Positions 61,486-64,000 of a DNA stretch of 64,000 bases are shown in pieces; within the stretch, counting starts at the first letter, position 1, and every line of letters begins with the position of its first letter. Source of the stretch: Hoeflea_A sp040932035. Lineage in GTDB: Bacteria > Pseudomonadota > Alphaproteobacteria > Rhizobiales > Rhizobiaceae. The position numbers and the translations under genes are program-made. Where the stretch lies: assembly GCF_040932035.1 (NCBI RefSeq), contig NZ_JBFRBB010000004.1, positions 310,001-374,000 of the forward strand. Reading direction: 5' to 3'. The notes beneath the pieces are model-generated. The model ran no database searches, was not told where the DNA came from, and was given only the letters and a program-made list of their open reading frames with translations.

Positions 61486-62082
61486 ATGCCAGAAACGTTA
61501 TTAAGCGCATCCAATATTGTTCTGTTCGGTCGCGTTGTTGAAGACATCAGTATTGTAACTCCCAAAGGTAATAAATCGCACAGCCCTTCAGTGGCAACGT
61601 CCAAGGGCACATCGTCCGGACTTCAACAGCAATTGACCCGCCCGGATTGGGGAGATTTTTCCGCCGGCACCAGGGAGAAGCTGGCGCGCTTTGCGCGGAT
61701 ATACGGTTTCAGCTACGAAGGCGCCTATTTCGAAGTGGGCGTTCCGGTGCTGTTTCTCGTTCACGGTGACGGTGTTGCACCGGCCAGCCTCAAGGTTCCG
61801 GGTCCGGATCCGGATGACAAGAATTTCTACAACGACCTGCGGGCCTGGTCCTATGACCGGGGCGATGAAACGATGCGCCTCGATATCGATTCCGGCACGT
61901 TTGAGCAGGTGCTTCTAAGCACGATCGGCGAAGGCGGACCCGGCGTTTCAGGTGCCCGGGTTTCCGGCGCTCGCGTTTCGGGGGCACGTGTTTCAGGCGC
62001 CAGGGTTTCCGGTGCGCGTGTATCCGGCGCCCGTGTATCGGGCGCGCGCATCAGTGGCGCCCGCGGCGACGCAGGCGACTAG
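61486..62082 (+). CDS. Repeat protein with eight C-terminal V/I-S-G-A-R units, candidate modified-peptide precursor
   Basis: The 198-residue protein has an N-terminal region of about 150 residues with a compact, possibly folded part (RFARIYGFSYEGAYFEVGVP, VLFLVHGDGV), a linker GEGGPG, and then seven copies of VSGAR plus one ISGAR (residues 154-193), ending GDAGD. The ATG at 61486 follows GGAGGGG. It is the last gene of the YcaO-TfuA-peptidase set. I infer that the repeats are core peptides for backbone modification and the N-terminal part is the leader. Alternatively, the period and composition (A-R-V-S-G) fit two turns of a pentapeptide-repeat helix. I do not recognise the N-terminal domain. 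Confidence 0.75.
   Translation: MPETLLSASNIVLFGRVVEDISIVTPKGNKSHSPSVATSKGTSSGLQQQLTRPDWGDFSAGTREKLARFARIYGFSYEGAYFEVGVPVLFLVHGDGVAPASLKVPGPDPDDKNFYNDLRAWSYDRGDETMRLDIDSGTFEQVLLSTIGEGGPGVSGARVSGARVSGARVSGARVSGARVSGARVSGARISGARGDAGD
61945..62064 (+). repeat. Eight tandem 15-base units encoding V/I-S-G-A-R
   Basis: The eight 15-base units keep the amino acids nearly constant but vary the codons: Ser is TCA, TCC, TCG or AGT, and Arg is CGG, CGC, CGT or AGG. The units are therefore not a fresh DNA duplication. Selection has held the peptide sequence while synonymous sites drifted. Only the last unit changes an amino acid (Ile for Val). Confidence 0.95.
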
Positions 62083-62110
62083 GCCTGGATATCGGGGTTA
62101 CCCGCTGACG

Positions 62111-63889
62111 TTAAAGTCCGGCCCGCTTCAGTCCCTCAACGAAGCGGACCACGTCCTCTTCATATTTGTCGGGCTGGACGGCGGCCCAGGCGTCAACGCT
62201 GAAATTCGGGTGCGCCTCTAGAACCTTCTGCGCTTCCGCCCTTGCTTCGGCCTCGCGTCCTAGATTGCCGTAGCTGGCCGCAAGCAGCCGTCTTCCTTCA
62301 GTCGGGTTCTGCATCGTCTGTATTGTGCGGATGGCGTCTTCGTAACGCTCCAGGTTGAAAAAGGCGCCGCCCAGATGCCAGATATACTGGTCCGGATAGA
62401 ACGGATTTAGCCGCATGGCCTTATGCAGCAGCTCAATGGCCTCTTCAGACCGACCGGTATGGGCTAGCGCGTCGGCCATGTCTGACATCAGGTCCGCATC
62501 GTTGGGGTTGAGCCGAAGCGCTCTTTCATAAGCGCTGATCGCTGCTTCGTGTTCCTTGCGATAAAGATGCGCAAAGCCAAGCTCGCCAAATCCGCGCGCA
62601 TCGGTGTTGTCGTATTCGACCGCCTGCCGGGCCAGGCTCAGGGCATCGTCGAGCGCCCTGTCCGGCCTGTCGGTCCAGTCGTAGCGCCAGTCGATGTTCA
62701 GTGTCCGGGACTTGGCCGCCAGCGCCCTGGCATAATGCGGATCGAGATCCAGAGCGCTGTTGTAGAGATCGCGCGCGCGCTGAACTTCCTCCTTGGTGTA
62801 ACGGAAAATGTGGCTTTGGCCCTGAAGCACAAATCCATAAGCAGCGAGGCTGGCTGGCGGTTGCTGGCGAAACCGGTCCAGCTCCGAGGCTTCGATCTGA
62901 GCGGCGGTAGCCGATACGATAACTTGGGTGATTTCGTCCTGAAGATCGAAAATGTCCTCGATTTCACGATTGTATTGTTCGCCCCAGATTGTCCGGTCGC
63001 TCTGGGCGTCGAGAAGCTGCAGGGCGACACGGATGCGCGGGCCGGCCTTGCGGACCGACCCGTCGACCACGTAGCGCACGCCCAGCTCGCGCGCCACTTC
63101 CTTCGGCGCGATTGACCGGTCGTTATAGACATAGGCGGAGCCGCGGGCGATGACGAAAAAGTCGTGAAAACGCGAAAGATTTGTCGTAACATCCTCGGCC
63201 AGCCCGTCGGCAAACCAGCTTTCGCTCGGATCGTTTCCCTGGAAGCCGAACGGCAGGACCACGATGGACTGGTCCTTGCTTGATCCATCCCGTGCGGATT
63301 CGTTGGCCCGGGCCGGACGGCGCAGCCCGGTTGTCAGCGTCGCGCCGGCCGGGTCCTCATGGACCTGGAACACGTCGACGAGCTCGCTGATGTTCTTGAA
63401 CTCCTGCGCGCCCAGATATTCATAGCCGAAGGACAGCTTGTTGCTGACCTGGTCGTGAACCGCACCCGATATACAGACCCGCCCCGGCTGGGCGAATGCC
63501 TCGATCCGCGAGGCGATATTGATGCTGTCCCCGTGAAGATCCAGGTCGTCGATAATAATCTCGCCAAGATTGATGCCGATGCGAAAGATGGTCTGCTTGT
63601 CCTTGCTCACGCCCTCATTCTGCTTCTTGATCCTGTTTTGGATCTCGACGGCAAAGGCAACCGCGTCGACGGCGCTGTCGAACACCAGGAACACGCCGTC
63701 GCCGGCGGTGCCGATCACCTTGCCGGAAAAGTCGCCTGCAAGTGCGCTGAACATTTCGATGCACGATTTTATCGCCACCGTCGTCGCCAGTTCGTCGTCG
63801 GCCATCATGCGGCTGTAACCGACCATGTCGGCAAACAGGATTGCTGTTAAACGCCTGCGCAATCTGGATTCGGTATTTGCGTTCATCAT
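62111..63889 (-). CDS. Adenylate/guanylate cyclase with TPR domain
   Basis: The 592-residue protein starts with a class III cyclase domain (metal Asp in LFADMVGYSRMM, second in GTAGDGVFLVF, INIASRIEAFA), residues about 10-185. A TolB/FlgO-like middle domain follows (SIVVLPFGFQGND, WFADGLAEDVTTNLSRF, YVVDGSVRKAG), then TPR repeats to the C-terminus. The type is abundant in Rhizobiales. The gene faces the YcaO cluster tail to tail with 28 bases between the stops. It probably belongs with the gene upstream of it rather than with the cluster. Confidence 0.93.
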   Translation of the reverse strand: MMNANTESRLRRRLTAILFADMVGYSRMMADDELATTVAIKSCIEMFSALAGDFSGKVIGTAGDGVFLVFDSAVDAVAFAVEIQNRIKKQNEGVSKDKQTIFRIGINLGEIIIDDLDLHGDSINIASRIEAFAQPGRVCISGAVHDQVSNKLSFGYEYLGAQEFKNISELVDVFQVHEDPAGATLTTGLRRPARANESARDGSSKDQSIVVLPFGFQGNDPSESWFADGLAEDVTTNLSRFHDFFVIARGSAYVYNDRSIAPKEVARELGVRYVVDGSVRKAGPRIRVALQLLDAQSDRTIWGEQYNREIEDIFDLQDEITQVIVSATAAQIEASELDRFRQQPPASLAAYGFVLQGQSHIFRYTKEEVQRARDLYNSALDLDPHYARALAAKSRTLNIDWRYDWTDRPDRALDDALSLARQAVEYDNTDARGFGELGFAHLYRKEHEAAISAYERALRLNPNDADLMSDMADALAHTGRSEEAIELLHKAMRLNPFYPDQYIWHLGGAFFNLERYEDAIRTIQTMQNPTEGRRLLAASYGNLGREAEARAEAQKVLEAHPNFSVDAWAAVQPDKYEEDVVRFVEGLKRAGL

Positions 63890-63899
63890 CTGCTCACCA

Positions 63900-64000
63900 T
63901 CACTGTACCGGACCCTCCAGTTTCATGGTGATTTTCGATTTGTCCGCCAGCTCCTGCTTGAGGCCGGAACTGACGGCCTGCCACTCGGCTCCAAGGATGC
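63900..64000 (-). CDS. Partial gene, C-terminal 32 residues only
   Basis: The frame is open from the right edge of the window and ends with a TGA 10 bases before the first cyclase ATG. The peptide reads ILGAEWQAVSSGLKQELADK and ends LEGPVQ. It is too short to identify. The close spacing suggests an operon with the cyclase. Confidence 0.7.
   Translation of the reverse strand, partial: ILGAEWQAVSSGLKQELADKSKITMKLEGPVQ

Noticed and set aside
61851..62051. Minus-strand frame of repeated APETR/APDTR units opposite the VSGAR array
   Set aside because: It is the complement of the repeat array and inherits its periodicity. The plus frame has the ribosome site and gene context.

Overview
This 64 kb window is chromosomal DNA of a high-GC alphaproteobacterium, most likely a member of the Rhizobiales (Hyphomicrobiales). 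Several signs point there: a 3-phosphoshikimate carboxyvinyltransferase that aligns almost residue for residue with the Agrobacterium CP4 type, the order FYDLN-acid gene / aroA / cmk / rpsA, an hrpB / actS / actR block, an mmcB gene under an alphaproteobacterial LexA box, and class III adenylate cyclases. No phage, CRISPR array or complete insertion sequence was seen.

Layout. 1-6480: end of an aldehyde dehydrogenase operon, a cyclase, and a form II-like carbon monoxide dehydrogenase operon (S-L-M). 6497-16911: L,D-transpeptidase, mmcB, acyl-CoA dehydrogenase, a GlxA-type regulator, the ActR/ActS redox two-component pair, HrpB, a dehydrogenase and a LysE exporter. 17038-20090: an ECF41 sigma factor with its carboxymuconolactone decarboxylase-type partner and a matching promoter, then a scarred segment with an IS5-like relic, a methionine aminopeptidase with a ParD-like protein, and a methyltransferase tail. 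20091-26614: SulP transporter, then a deoC / two-domain aldehyde dehydrogenase / GntR operon. 26663-35376: a divergent catabolic locus with IclR regulator, HAD hydrolase and class III aminotransferase on one side and TctCBA transporter, aldehyde dehydrogenase and Tm-1-like protein on the other. 35493-38173: AidB and a pentapeptide-repeat protein facing each other across a 298-bp MITE-like element whose two ends supply both stop codons. 38328-42532: an envelope and copper-type cluster with two near-identical MerR/CueR-style promoters. 42834-50258: YceI, cytochrome b561, RidA, tRNA-Ala and the aroA-cmk-rpsA housekeeping block. 50267-57692: LysR, permease, TPR protein and an aspT-asdA aspartate/alanine module.

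The strongest candidate for an undescribed system is at 58070-62082. A YcaO protein, a TfuA protein (4-bp overlap), a zinc metallopeptidase of unassigned family and a 198-residue protein ending in eight tandem five-residue repeats (V/I-S-G-A-R) lie on one strand. YcaO plus TfuA is the thioamide-forming pair of ribosomal peptide pathways, and a repeated C-terminal core resembles the precursor logic of thiovarsolins. I infer a thioamidated repeat-peptide pathway. The main alternative is that the repeat is a short pentapeptide-repeat helix unrelated to modification. A cyclase/TPR regulator faces the cluster from the opposite strand.

All functional calls are read from protein motifs and gene context; no searches were run.
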